Assembly (NCBI GenBank): GCA_017937385.1
Contig: JAGBDR010000002.1
Coordinates: 1 to 38,187, forward strand
From: Parabacteroides sp.
GTDB taxonomy: Bacteria > Bacteroidota > Bacteroidia > Bacteroidales > Tannerellaceae
DNA: 38,187 bases
Reading direction: 5' to 3'
Shown here: positions 1 through 8,090 of the stretch, piece by piece
How positions within the stretch are numbered: the first letter of the stretch is position 1
Layout of the letters: each line of letters opens with the position of its first letter
Position numbers and translations under genes: made by a program
The notes under the pieces: generated by a model
The model's input: the letters and a program-made list of their open reading frames with translations, nothing else
The model's database searches: none
What the model was told of the DNA's origin: nothing

Positions 1-284
1 TCAAGTGCCTTTCAGTAAAGGCTGAAAATGAAAAATTAGTATTGTCACTGGTTGAAACGTCTTTTGCTGAAGTAAAAGAAAAATTGGTTGGTAAAGACGT
101 GTTGTCTGTATATACCGACAACGAGACCGAACCGGTGTTGGTTGAAGAACACTACGATTATGCCAAGGCGGACAGTCTGACATTCGACTTCGACAAAGAA
201 GCCTATGTGCTGACACTCCGCAAACTATCCAAAGTGGAAAAGGAATTGGCAGAACTGAAAGCGCTCATACTGGGTAAAGCGTAA
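1..284 (+). CDS. Phage-region hypothetical protein, 5' end cut by window
   Basis: The frame is open from base 3 to the TAA at 282-284, so this is the C-terminal part of a gene that begins before the window. An ATG at 28 is in another frame and hits a stop at once, and TTG at 42 is only an internal codon. The visible 93 residues are rich in Glu, Lys and Val and end in a short heptad-like helix (VEKELAELKALIL), a possible coiled coil. It lies 47 bp before a tail-tip gene on the same strand, so it is probably a late structural or assembly gene of the prophage. I do not recognise the family. Confidence 0.6.
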   Translation, partial: KCLSVKAENEKLVLSLVETSFAEVKEKLVGKDVLSVYTDNETEPVLVEEHYDYAKADSLTFDFDKEAYVLTLRKLSKVEKELAELKALILGKA

Positions 285-331
285 AAAGCATGCGTCCTTT
301 TTTCGAATAACATTCAAATACCAATCGAGCG

Positions 332-3300
332 ATGATCGTATATAATCAAAACGGTGAAACCCTCCTCGACCTCCCCGTCGATGACTCCAGCTACCGCTAC
401 CGGGCCATCCGGCAGGGCGACAAGGTGTATCTCTACTTCTCCCTCACGGAGCATGTGGAGATACCCGTCGGCAGCCATATCGAATACCAAGGGCAGCGCT
501 ATACCCTTTGGCGACCGGAAGATTTGACGAAACACGGTACGCGCAACCTCGAATACACTGCCACTTTCGGGGGATGGTGGGAGCAGCTTAGTACCGTCAA
601 GTACAAGCACCTTTCGGCCATCCCGATTAAACTGAAGTTCCAGCTTACCGGCAAACCGTTGTTCTTCCTGCAACTGTTGGTGGACAACATGAACCATACA
701 GGCGAAGGTGGCTGGTCGGTCGGCTCTTGTATCGACGCGCCGGAAAAGACGCTGGCATTCAGCCATGAGTTCTGTATAGATGTATTAAATAGAATGGCGG
801 ATGAGTGGGAAACGGAGTTTGAATTTGTCGGCAAGGTTATCAACTTCGGCAAGGTGGAACGGTTCAAGGACCATCCGCTTCCTCTCTCGTATGGACGTGG
901 CAACGGGTTCAAGACCGGTGTCGGACGGAAGAACCAAGGAGAAAAGCCGCCGACGTCCATCCTGTATGTGCAGGGTGGCGAGCGGAATATCGATCCGACC
1001 GTCTACGGGGCTTCCGCCTTATTGCTACCCAAATTCCAAGAACTGGAATATGAAGGCAGGCGGTACATGACTGACAAGGACGGAATGTTTGTCACCCGTG
1101 CCGACCGTCCGCTTGCGAACCACAACGAAGACAGCCTGGACTGTACCCATATCTACCCCTCACGGGTAGGTACGGTTTCCGAAGTGATCACCGTCGATAC
1201 GGAGAACCATTTGTACGATATTATAGACAGCTCCATCCCCGACAACCTGGATTATTCCGCTTGCCGCATACCGGGCGAGACGGCGACCCTCATCTTCCAG
1301 TCCGGCGTGATGACGGGCGAAGAGTTCGACATCGAGCAGACCTCGGAGGAGATGACCGGCTACGTTCATGCCGAACGGCGTTTCAAGCTGGTTCCGGTCG
1401 AGAAAGAGGGCGGCACGATCCCAAACGCAAACCGAAAGCCGGCTGTGGGCGACACATACGCTGTCTTCAACATCGCGCTGCCTCCGGCATACGTCTGCGA
1501 CGACGCGACGCAAACAGGTGCCTCGTGGGATATGTTCCGCGAAGCCGCTCGTAGCCTATATAATAAGGAAGAGGAGACCTTCTCTTTCACCGGCGAACTG
1601 GACGGTATTTGGGCGAAATCGCAATGGCTCGAAATAGGCGGACGGATGGTGCCGGGCAGTTATATCCTGTTTGACGATCCGCAGTTCCAGCCCGAAGGGG
1701 TACGGATCCGAATCACGGCAGTCAAGGACTACATCAACCGGCCTTACTCGCCGGAGCTGGAGCTGTCGAACGTGCCGGTGGCGGGCTTCGTCTCCTCCGA
1801 ACTATCCAAGATAGAGAGTAATGAGGTGAAAAACGACGACCGCTATTCCGGAGCCATGCACTACACCCGCCGCCGGTGGCGCGATGCGGTCGAAGCGCAG
1901 GAGATGCTGGAGAAGGCGATCAAAGACTATTCGGCAGGAATCGACCCGATATGGGTGCGGACGATGTCTTTGCTGGTCGGGCATGAGAACCTGCAATTCC
2001 GGTTTGTCAATTCAAAGACGAATCCCCGGAAGGTCGATCCGGATTTTATCTACGATAACTCGACACAGGTATTCACCGCCCCGCAATCCATCCTCCAGCA
2101 CATGACGCTCGGAATCTCCGAGATCAAAGGCGAGCACAAGGTATCGGAATACAAGTTCTGGGACCTGCCCCGGTATGTCAGCCCGCCATTGAGCGACTTC
2201 GGATGCCTCTACCTATATGCCAAATGCAGCAAGTCTTCTGAGGCGGGCGAGTTCGTTTTGTCCGAGGAACCGCACGACATGGAGGAAGGTGACTATTATT
2301 ACTTTCTGGTGGGCTTGTTAGGCAGCCAGTACGACGGGGCGCGGTCGTTCGTCACCTGTTACGGCTTTACGGAGGTGTTACCCGGACGCATCACGGTGGA
2401 ACGGATCGTCTCGACTGACGGGACCACCTACTTCAACTTAGGTATAGGTGAGATTGGCGGTGTGATCCGTTTTGCCAGCGGGACAACCGGCTACGAGAAC
2501 ATCACCGACAAGCCGGACCTGTCGAAGTATGGGACGGTTACGATGATCAACCAGATCAACCGGGATATCCTCGACATGCAGAACGAGATTGACGGGAAGA
2601 TTGATACCTACTACCAATCATCGAACCCCTGGAACGCATGGCCGTCGGGCACGGAACCGGGACATGTGGGCGACCTGTGGTACAACACCTCGACCGACGA
2701 ACTGAAGATGTATGTAGGTCCCTCTTCCAATATCTGGCAGGAGGTGACCAACAAGGAGGCCATCGATGCGGCACGGGCTGCCGCCAATGCTGCCGACGTG
2801 AAGGCGGACAGCAAGCGGCGCGTCTTCCTTTCCACCCCTTACCCGCCTTACGACGCGGGCGACCAGTGGATCGAATACAACGATTCCGGCAGTATGCGCG
2901 TCTGCGTGCAGGGCCGCCAGAGTGGACGTTACGTCGCTTCCGACTGGCAACTCTCATCGGCCGACGGCAACACGAAGGCCTCTATCGACCGGGGCGTTAT
3001 CTCGGCGGCTGGCTTCCTGACCTTCGGCGGTTCCGCCGGGTTGGTCGGTAGTGGCGACATACGGATCTGGTCAGGCGGCACCAATGCCAATGACGCGACG
3101 TTCAAGGTCTACAGCAATGGAAATGTCGATAGCAAAGGTAACATCTACATCACCAATGCCAACGGCAACAAACTCGCCGGTTTCTCCGGAGGGGGAACAT
3201 CCGGTGATTCGGTCCGTATTTGGGCCGGTGGAAGTACGCCGGAATCCGGGACGTTCCGGGTAACACAGGACGGAACATGCCATACCTCCAAGATAAACGC

Positions 3301-3742
3301 GACAGGCGGATTGATCGGTCGCTTCTCGATTGTCAACAACCGGCTCGTGTGGGACCAGTCGAATTACTTTGGCGGCACATCCCGTGCGCTCAAATTAGGA
3401 TATTCGACCGGCAATGATGGCGTGATCGATGTCGTCTTTGATGCGGCGACGGACGGGCGTTTCGGTGTAAAAGCGGTTGGACGTGCCCCCAACTCGGCTG
3501 CTATCTACGGATCCAGCAAATACTCCCCGTCTTATCCGACGGGGGACACTGTATGGGCTGGCTACTTCGATGGATATGTCTATGCCGACGGCTATTTCAC
3601 GAAAAGCAAGAAAGGAAACATCAAAGGCGGGATGAATGGTGCCGTCCGTATCGACGACAGCGACACATGGTTTGTCTTTGTCAATGGTATCTGCGTCGGT
3701 TATCGGAATCCGCGCCAATATGAGCCTGATGCTGACGCATAA
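332..3742 (+). CDS. Phage tail-tip / tail fibre protein (1136 aa)
   Basis: Large phage virion protein. The first ~450 residues look like the hub or endopeptidase-like tail-tip proteins of Bacteroidales siphophages: a beta-rich start, then YTATFGGWWEQL and long beta-strand stretches. Residues ~745-840 carry a linker with GHVGDLWYNTSTDELKMYVG, a pattern common in tail-fibre necks, and an Ala/Asp-rich helix. The C-terminal ~300 residues are Gly/Ser/Asn-rich and contain a duplicated unit (RIWSGGTNANDATFKVYSNG, then RIWAGGSTPESGTFRV), as expected of a fibre shaft or receptor-binding tip. The ATG at 332 is the first good start. By position and composition it probably binds the host surface (inference). 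No catalytic motif was identified and no signal peptide is present. Confidence 0.75.
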   Translation: MIVYNQNGETLLDLPVDDSSYRYRAIRQGDKVYLYFSLTEHVEIPVGSHIEYQGQRYTLWRPEDLTKHGTRNLEYTATFGGWWEQLSTVKYKHLSAIPIKLKFQLTGKPLFFLQLLVDNMNHTGEGGWSVGSCIDAPEKTLAFSHEFCIDVLNRMADEWETEFEFVGKVINFGKVERFKDHPLPLSYGRGNGFKTGVGRKNQGEKPPTSILYVQGGERNIDPTVYGASALLLPKFQELEYEGRRYMTDKDGMFVTRADRPLANHNEDSLDCTHIYPSRVGTVSEVITVDTENHLYDIIDSSIPDNLDYSACRIPGETATLIFQSGVMTGEEFDIEQTSEEMTGYVHAERRFKLVPVEKEGGTIPNANRKPAVGDTYAVFNIALPPAYVCDDATQTGASWDMFREAARSLYNKEEETFSFTGELDGIWAKSQWLEIGGRMVPGSYILFDDPQFQPEGVRIRITAVKDYINRPYSPELELSNVPVAGFVSSELSKIESNEVKNDDRYSGAMHYTRRRWRDAVEAQEMLEKAIKDYSAGIDPIWVRTMSLLVGHENLQFRFVNSKTNPRKVDPDFIYDNSTQVFTAPQSILQHMTLGISEIKGEHKVSEYKFWDLPRYVSPPLSDFGCLYLYAKCSKSSEAGEFVLSEEPHDMEEGDYYYFLVGLLGSQYDGARSFVTCYGFTEVLPGRITVERIVSTDGTTYFNLGIGEIGGVIRFASGTTGYENITDKPDLSKYGTVTMINQINRDILDMQNEIDGKIDTYYQSSNPWNAWPSGTEPGHVGDLWYNTSTDELKMYVGPSSNIWQEVTNKEAIDAARAAANAADVKADSKRRVFLSTPYPPYDAGDQWIEYNDSGSMRVCVQGRQSGRYVASDWQLSSADGNTKASIDRGVISAAGFLTFGGSAGLVGSGDIRIWSGGTNANDATFKVYSNGNVDSKGNIYITNANGNKLAGFSGGGTSGDSVRIWAGGSTPESGTFRVTQDGTCHTSKINATGGLIGRFSIVNNRLVWDQSNYFGGTSRALKLGYSTGNDGVIDVVFDAATDGRFGVKAVGRAPNSAAIYGSSKYSPSYPTGDTVWAGYFDGYVYADGYFTKSKKGNIKGGMNGAVRIDDSDTWFVFVNGICVGYRNPRQYEPDADA

Positions 3743-3775
3743 ACTCAAACATATAAACTTTAAATATTTGACAAC

Positions 3776-4141
3776 ATGAACTTGACATTAAAAGACAGAG
3801 TTTTAATACTCAACACGGTGTTACCCCAGTTTGACACCCGCAAAAACATGGAACTGAAAATCTCGATCGACAGCAAAATTGCCATCGTGGAATCCGACCA
3901 GAAGCGCATCGTCGTCAAAGACCTTGGCAGCGGCCAAATCAACATCGGCTTTACTGACGCTGCTGCAATCACCGATACAACGGACATTTCATTCACAGAC
4001 GAAGAACTGGCCTATCTTAAAAACCGGGTAGAATTTATCGACCGTAACGGTATGTTCTCCGAGTTCACGATGCCAACGTATGTCAAGATATTGGACGCAC
4101 CGTATAGTGATCCGGAATTTGGGAAGCTGAACAACCAGTAA
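3776..4141 (+). CDS. Hypothetical phage protein (121 aa)
   Basis: It starts at ATG 3776, 33 bp after the tail-tip gene and on the same strand, so it probably belongs to the same late transcript. The protein is acidic with mixed alpha and beta content. Residues ~30-60 (ISIDSKIAIVESDQKRIVVK) suggest beta strands, and residues ~75-90 (ISFTDEELAYLKNRVEF) an amphipathic helix. No signal peptide or membrane segment is visible. The position right after the tail tip suits a tail-associated or chaperone-like protein, but that is positional inference only. The gene is followed by a very strong stem-loop, which probably ends the late transcript. Confidence 0.6.
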   Translation: MNLTLKDRVLILNTVLPQFDTRKNMELKISIDSKIAIVESDQKRIVVKDLGSGQINIGFTDAAAITDTTDISFTDEELAYLKNRVEFIDRNGMFSEFTMPTYVKILDAPYSDPEFGKLNNQ

Positions 4142-4150
4142 TTGTGATAT

Positions 4151-4286
4151 CGGGGGAAGAAAAGAAAGCCCCCGGCTCGTTAGTAAAGACGCCAATCACA
4201 TACTAACAATAAAAATGCGAGACACCGCACGACCGGGGGCTGTAAGCCTTCAGTCGCGATGTCTCGTTTTTTATTATGTGATTGGC
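4151..4286. other. Long nested stem-loop, probable bidirectional terminator or structured RNA
   Basis: A perfect 12-bp inverted repeat (GCCAATCACATA at 4191-4202, TATGTGATTGGC at 4275-4286) encloses a second stem (4218-4228 with 4256-4266, 10 of 11 paired). An A-run on the left faces a six-T run on the right, so both strands read a U-tract after the inner stem. Upstream, AGCCCCCGG (4167-4175) can pair either with CGGGGG at 4151-4156 or with CCGGGGGCT (4233-4241) inside the loop, which would be a pseudoknot-like switch. The simplest reading is a terminator ending the phage late operon. Confidence 0.6.
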
Positions 4287-4315
4287 AACACAAAAATACT
4301 TCAAAATTAGGAAAT

Positions 4316-4558
4316 ATGACAGTCTTTGATGTCTTAAATTTATATCAAACACCATTTGAATGGATGTTGAACTCAGGTATCCATATAGAAGATGTATCAT
4401 ACGTAGGTCTGTATAAAGAATATATCCGGATGAAAAAGGAAGGTTACAAAATGACTTACATTGTCGTTTACCTGGCCGAGAAATACCGGATCAGTGAACG
4501 CAAGGTATATACCTTGCTCAAGCGGCTATCCCAAAATTGCGAGCCGCTTGAGCGTTGA
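4316..4558 (+). CDS. Small helix-turn-helix protein, possibly Mor-like
   Basis: An 80-residue protein starting at ATG 4316. An upstream in-frame ATG at 4259 lies inside the strong stem-loop and is a poor choice. The C-terminal half, YIVVYLAEKYRISERKVY followed by TLLKRL, has the spacing of a helix-turn-helix with recognition helix SERKVYTLLKRL. That form is seen in Mor/C-type activators of Mu-like phages and in many small phage regulators. No other domain is visible. In Mu, Mor switches on middle transcription; here the gene sits near the right end, ahead of the nucleotide and DNA modification genes, and may control them. The Mor assignment is tentative. Confidence 0.5.
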   Translation: MTVFDVLNLYQTPFEWMLNSGIHIEDVSYVGLYKEYIRMKKEGYKMTYIVVYLAEKYRISERKVYTLLKRLSQNCEPLER

Positions 4559-4641
4559 ATATATGCAAGGTGTTTGCAGTAAAGGGAAGAAATCTTTACA
4601 TATTTCTTTTTTGTTGTATGCTACCTTTATGCAGATAAAAA

Positions 4642-5289
4642 ATGTACACCATGAACAAATACCATCAACTATTGAACCGGATCATCATGTCCGGAAAAGA
4701 ACAAGAGAATAAAAAGGGCGGCATCCGTTATCTGTTGAACGAACGCTTGTGCCTTGCACCTGGTGACCTGTTGGAAATTTTCGAGGACCACAGTATCGCC
4801 CGAAAGAAATTACGTCAGGAACTCCGGCTGTTCATGCAAGGCGAGCGCAATGTGGAACGTTACCGGGAAGTCGGGATCTCTTGGTGGGATTACTGCGGAA
4901 CCACACTTATTAACAGCTATCCGACTTATCTGGAAAAGTTACCACCACTTATTGAACGTATCAATCGCGAAAAGCGCAACAGCAAAAACTACGTCTTGTT
5001 TCTTGGCTCTACCGATGCCGAAAGCAACCAAGCCCCCTGCCTGAGCCTCGTGCAGTTCCAAATAGACAGCGGAGAACTGGTCCTGTCGGCCTACCAGCGC
5101 AGCAGCGATGCCAATTTGGGGCTACCCGCTGATCTTTATCATCTCTATTTGATGGCCCGGCAAATCGACCTGCCTTTGAAATCCATTACCCTCAATTTAG
5201 GCAATGTCCACATCTACAAGAACAACTTGGAACGTACCAGTACCCTACTTGACGGAAAAGAAGGGGTACGTTTTGACCTCAATGTTTAA
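4642..5289 (+). CDS. Divergent thymidylate-synthase-fold protein, possibly dCMP-type
   Basis: This aligns by eye along most of the thymidylate synthase fold. KKLRQELRLFMQGERNVERY (55-74) matches the HELLWFLQG region with its Glu (E60). APC (131-133) carries the catalytic Cys. SAYQRSSDANLGLPADLYH matches YQRSxDxxLGLPFNIxxY, and GNVHIYKNN matches GDxHIYxNH. Differences: His after the catalytic Cys is Leu, the RTGTGT phosphate loop is KKGGI, the RR pair that contacts phosphate is missing, and the Asn that selects dUMP is Asp164. The same Asn-to-Asp change marks dCMP hydroxymethylases such as T4 gp42. Length is 215 against ~264 residues in E. coli ThyA. ATG 4651 is an alternative start. It may act on dCMP or be non-catalytic; family membership is much surer than substrate. 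Confidence 0.7.
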   Translation: MYTMNKYHQLLNRIIMSGKEQENKKGGIRYLLNERLCLAPGDLLEIFEDHSIARKKLRQELRLFMQGERNVERYREVGISWWDYCGTTLINSYPTYLEKLPPLIERINREKRNSKNYVLFLGSTDAESNQAPCLSLVQFQIDSGELVLSAYQRSSDANLGLPADLYHLYLMARQIDLPLKSITLNLGNVHIYKNNLERTSTLLDGKEGVRFDLNV

Positions 5290-5387
5290 GAAACACTGTA
5301 AAGCCGGTGCAGCATAGATTATAGTTTTTTCATAGCGAACAAGGAGAAAAGAAGGACTTTTGCAATCCTTTTTAAAAGTAAAAGCAA

Positions 5388-6245
5388 ATGAGGAAACAAT
5401 ATTTGTCTGCCCCGCTTCCGTTTGTGGGGCAAAAGAGAATGTTCGCAAAAGAGTTTATCAAAGTATTGGAGCGTTATCCGGACAATGCTCTGTTTGTCGA
5501 TCTGTTTGGTGGTTCCGGCCTGCTGTCACATATAACCAAGTGTCGAAAGCCGGATTCCACTGTTATCTATAACGATTACGACAACTATTGCCGTAGATTG
5601 GAGAACATTCCACATACCAACGCACTGCTTGCGCAAATCCGTCCGTTGGCGGCATTGGCACCCCGGCAAAAAGCTTTGCCTAAAGAGACAAAAGAAACGA
5701 TCCTGCGTCTGATTGAGCAAGAAGAACGTAGATATGGATATGTGGATTACATCACACTCTCATCTTCCCTGCTCTTTTCCATGAAGTATGCGACCAACTT
5801 GGAAGAACTACGGAAAGAAACTTTCTACAACACCGTTCGAAAATGTGATTACAACCCATGCCTCGACTATCTGGATGGATTGGAGATCGTTTCATGCGAT
5901 TACAAGAAACTATTCAACAAGTATAAGGATATGCCTGATGTCGTGTTCCTGATAGATCCTCCGTATCTATCTACCGAAGTAGGCACCTATACGATGAACT
6001 GGGGACTATCCGATTACTTGGACGTATTACAAACGCTTGTAGGTACAAACTACATCTATTTCACCTCAAACAAGTCATCCATCATCGAACTTTGTGACTG
6101 GATAGGCAAAAACAACGCCCTCGGAAACCCGTTTATCGGCAGTGAAAAAGTCGAGTTTAACGCCCACATGAACTATTCCGCCCATTACACGGACATCATG
6201 TTGTACAAAAAAACAGATGAATCACTCCATAGAGAAGCCGTCTAA
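5388..6245 (+). CDS. D12-class DNA adenine N6-methyltransferase
   Basis: A 285-residue Dam-family enzyme that transfers a methyl group from S-adenosylmethionine to adenine N6. Motif X is near the start (PFVGQKR, ~11-17) and motif I is DLFGGSG at 38-44. Motif IV DPPY is at 190-193 in FLIDPPYLSTEVG. The C-terminal YFTSNKSSIIELCDWI and the final FNAHMNYSAHYTDIMLYK fit the D12 fold. No cognate restriction enzyme is nearby, so it is an orphan phage methylase, likely protecting the phage genome or affecting regulation. It is the last gene before the prophage right end, the same position as the mom modification locus in phage Mu. Recognition sequence cannot be told from this view. Confidence 0.88.
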   Translation: MRKQYLSAPLPFVGQKRMFAKEFIKVLERYPDNALFVDLFGGSGLLSHITKCRKPDSTVIYNDYDNYCRRLENIPHTNALLAQIRPLAALAPRQKALPKETKETILRLIEQEERRYGYVDYITLSSSLLFSMKYATNLEELRKETFYNTVRKCDYNPCLDYLDGLEIVSCDYKKLFNKYKDMPDVVFLIDPPYLSTEVGTYTMNWGLSDYLDVLQTLVGTNYIYFTSNKSSIIELCDWIGKNNALGNPFIGSEKVEFNAHMNYSAHYTDIMLYKKTDESLHREAV

Positions 6246-6323
6246 CAACTATGTAAAGATACAAGTTTTTGCTGAATTATCAATGGATTTTCAATCTTAT
6301 TTTAGAAGAAAATCAAAAGAAAA

Positions 6324-6374
6324 AGCACCATTCAAATACCTTTTGAAAGCTGTTTGAATGGCGCTTATATTTTG
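6324..6374 (+). terminator. Terminator after the methyltransferase gene
   Basis: AGCACCATTCAAATA (6324-6338) pairs with TGTTTGAATGGCGCT (6351-6365) with few mismatches. It is preceded by an A-rich run and followed by TATATTTT. This is a plausible end of the prophage right-end transcript. Confidence 0.5.
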
Positions 6375-6389
6375 GTTGAACAACCCGAA

Positions 6390-6497
6390 CGAAAAGGTTA
6401 CTATTGGAACTTTTGAATCACTTTTCGTTTTTGCTCCAAAATGCGCGTTTCGTTTTTCACGACCAGCACATTTCGTTTTGCGGGATTTACTTTTACA
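6390..6497. mobile_element. Putative right end of a Mu-like transposable prophage
   Basis: Three same-direction copies of TTTCGTTTT lie at 6423, 6448 and 6471 (25 and 23 bp apart). An inverted CGAAAAG lies at 6390. Read on the minus strand, the direct copies are AAAACGAAA. In phage Mu the MuA sites are 22 bp with a CGAAA core, and the outermost core lies about 22-26 bp from the CA-3' terminus. Here the last TTTCG is 22 bp before ...TTTTACA at 6497. The terminus at 6497 is therefore an inference from spacing. The left end and the short target duplication are outside the window. Confidence 0.5.
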
Positions 6498-6529
6498 TAA
6501 TAAATGTAGGGGTAAAGTATTTTTTTTCA

Positions 6530-6621
6530 TACTTTTGCGAATTACATATTTAATACTTTTTTTACGACTAAGAGTGTTAGATTTACCACCGATCGGTGCG
6601 GGAACACCGATCGGTTTTTTT
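6530..6621 (+). ncRNA. Candidate ~80-nt small RNA between promoter and terminator
   Basis: A Bacteroidetes -7 box TACTTTTG at 6530-6537 is followed about 50 bp later by a perfect terminator hairpin. No ORF of note lies between them, so a transcript of about 80 nt is predicted. The -33 element is poor. It could also be the leftover promoter and terminator of a gene displaced by the phage insertion. Confidence 0.3.
6588..6621 (+). terminator. Perfect rho-independent terminator
   Basis: ACCGATCGGTG (6588-6598) pairs perfectly with CACCGATCGGT (6605-6615) around a CGGGAA loop, followed by a T run ending at 6621. The T run lies on the + strand only, so it ends + transcription. Confidence 0.8.
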
Positions 6622-6867
6622 ATCTATAAAAATTGCTTTCATTCAAATCATAGGCATCCTCTTTTTAGTTAGACATGTTTTCCCGGCATTTATCGTGCTT
6701 TTCCGGTATTTGTATGGTTAAACCCTTTACGGCGGGCATACCACTATAAAGCCTATTTGATTTAAATCTAATTAACACTTCTACCTTATTGCAAGATCTG
6801 TTTCAGGAAGTCCCAACGGTAGAAAGCCTGACGCGCACAAATAAACGCAGCCGGTCACGAAGCAGGC
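6622..6867. other. A/T-rich non-coding stretch
   Basis: No convincing ORF, tRNA or strong hairpin was seen. Two imperfect copies of TTTTCCCGGCATTT / TTTTCCGGTATTT lie near 6680-6710. This stretch is the 3' side of the GH88 gene and the host flank of the prophage. Confidence 0.5.
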
Positions 6868-8076
6868 TCATTTTTTATCCAACAACCGTTTCATGCGCAT
6901 CAAAGCCTCCACATAATAATAGTCGGCATACGTAAGCGGCACATCCACTTCTATATTTCCACGAAAATGACCGGTAGAGTGTTTCAAGGCGAAATTGCAA
7001 TTCTCTCCCGCCTCTGCCAGATAAGCCGAAGAAGTAAGCGAACGGACCTGTTGTTCCGCCATATCCCAACACTTTTGCCCGAACGTATCCCGATTGACCG
7101 TGCTCAACTCGACCAATGCCGAGGCGATAATGGCCGCCGCCGAAGCATCGCGCGTCGTATTGGGGATTTCCGGCATATCAAAATCCCAATATGGGACCTT
7201 GTCTTCCGGCATATTCGGATGATTCATCAGATAAGCGGCAATCTTATTGGCCAACCCGAGATATTCCTTCTTGCCTGTTTCGCGATACATCATAGTGTAG
7301 CCATACAAAGCCCAGGCCTGCCCTCTCGACCAGGCAGATTCGTCAGCCCAGCCTTGGTGCGTCTGCTTCACATGAGGCAATCCGCTTATGGTGTCGTACG
7401 ACACGACATGGTAACAGCTATAGTCCGGGCGGAAATGATGTTCCATTGTCTTATCGGCATGGCTGACCGCAATCTTCCGGAATGTGTCATCACCGGACAA
7501 ACGGGAAACGACGGTCAGAAATTCCAGGTTCATCATATTATCAATGATGACCGGATATTGCCACTTCTGTTTGTTGAAGTCCCAGGAACGGATCAGGCCG
7601 ATATGCTCTTTGTAGCGGGTTGCCAAAGAATGCGCCCCCGTCAGCATGACCTCCTTGTAAGCCGGGTTCTTCGTCAGCCGATATCCATTGCCGAAGCTGC
7701 AATTCAGCATGAAACCGACATCATGGTTATTGGTCACGTTCTTCGCCGATTCCACGCGGGCCGTATAGAGTTCGGCATATCGTTTCAATTCGGGTGTCGG
7801 CGTGTTCTCATACAAGTACCAAAGTTCGCCGGGATAAAATCCGGAACACCACCAGCCATACCCGCTCGTTTCCAACTGACCGTCTTTGATCGATTTCGGG
7901 AGTTTTCCCTCCTCCGTTTCCAACACTTTCGCCATCAACAAGGCCTGTTCCGTCGCTCTTGTCAACCCTTTTTCAATGACAACTTCAAGCGGCTCTTCTT
8001 TCATCCCGCAGGAAAAGAAGAGCATAGATACCACCGTCACGGCTGAAGCCATGACCTTACAACTCATGTTTCTCAT
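6868..8076 (-). CDS. GH88 unsaturated glucuronyl hydrolase lipoprotein
   Basis: It hydrates and removes the unsaturated uronic acid left at the non-reducing end of oligosaccharides after polysaccharide-lyase cleavage. A signal peptide with lipobox FFSCG (Cys23) makes it a lipoprotein. The (alpha/alpha)6-barrel family features are visible. HDVGF carries Asp119 and IIDNMMNLEF carries Asp179, matching the two catalytic Asp of GH88 (Asp88 and Asp149 in the Bacillus enzyme). The aromatic WW, SRGQAWALYGY and SAAAIIASAL segments are also typical. At 402 residues it is the usual length for the family. The start is 14 bp downstream of fecR, so it is probably co-transcribed with the sigma/FecR pair. 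No lyase or SusC/D pair is in view. The natural substrate cannot be decided here. Confidence 0.9.
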   Translation of the reverse strand: MRNMSCKVMASAVTVVSMLFFSCGMKEEPLEVVIEKGLTRATEQALLMAKVLETEEGKLPKSIKDGQLETSGYGWWCSGFYPGELWYLYENTPTPELKRYAELYTARVESAKNVTNNHDVGFMLNCSFGNGYRLTKNPAYKEVMLTGAHSLATRYKEHIGLIRSWDFNKQKWQYPVIIDNMMNLEFLTVVSRLSGDDTFRKIAVSHADKTMEHHFRPDYSCYHVVSYDTISGLPHVKQTHQGWADESAWSRGQAWALYGYTMMYRETGKKEYLGLANKIAAYLMNHPNMPEDKVPYWDFDMPEIPNTTRDASAAAIIASALVELSTVNRDTFGQKCWDMAEQQVRSLTSSAYLAEAGENCNFALKHSTGHFRGNIEVDVPLTYADYYYVEALMRMKRLLDKK

Positions 8077-8090
8077 GTTCTACTTATATT

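Noticed and set aside
314-766. Long minus-strand ORF inside the tail protein gene
   Set aside because: It is a shadow of the high-GC tail gene and has no promoter or recognisable domain.
332-4286. Diversity-generating retroelement, as found in some Bacteroides transposable phages
   Set aside because: No reverse transcriptase, Avd or template repeat is visible, and the tail protein end shows no C-type-lectin variable region. The stem-loop at 4151 is one gene away from the fibre gene.
1-6497. Integrase-type prophage with a tRNA attachment site
   Set aside because: No integrase and no tRNA is in view, and the regularly spaced TTTCG sites fit a transposable phage end better. The left end is not visible, so this is not excluded.
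6967-8046. 359-codon plus-strand ORF antisense to GH88
   Set aside because: The GH88 frame has a signal peptide and catalytic motifs; the antisense frame has neither.
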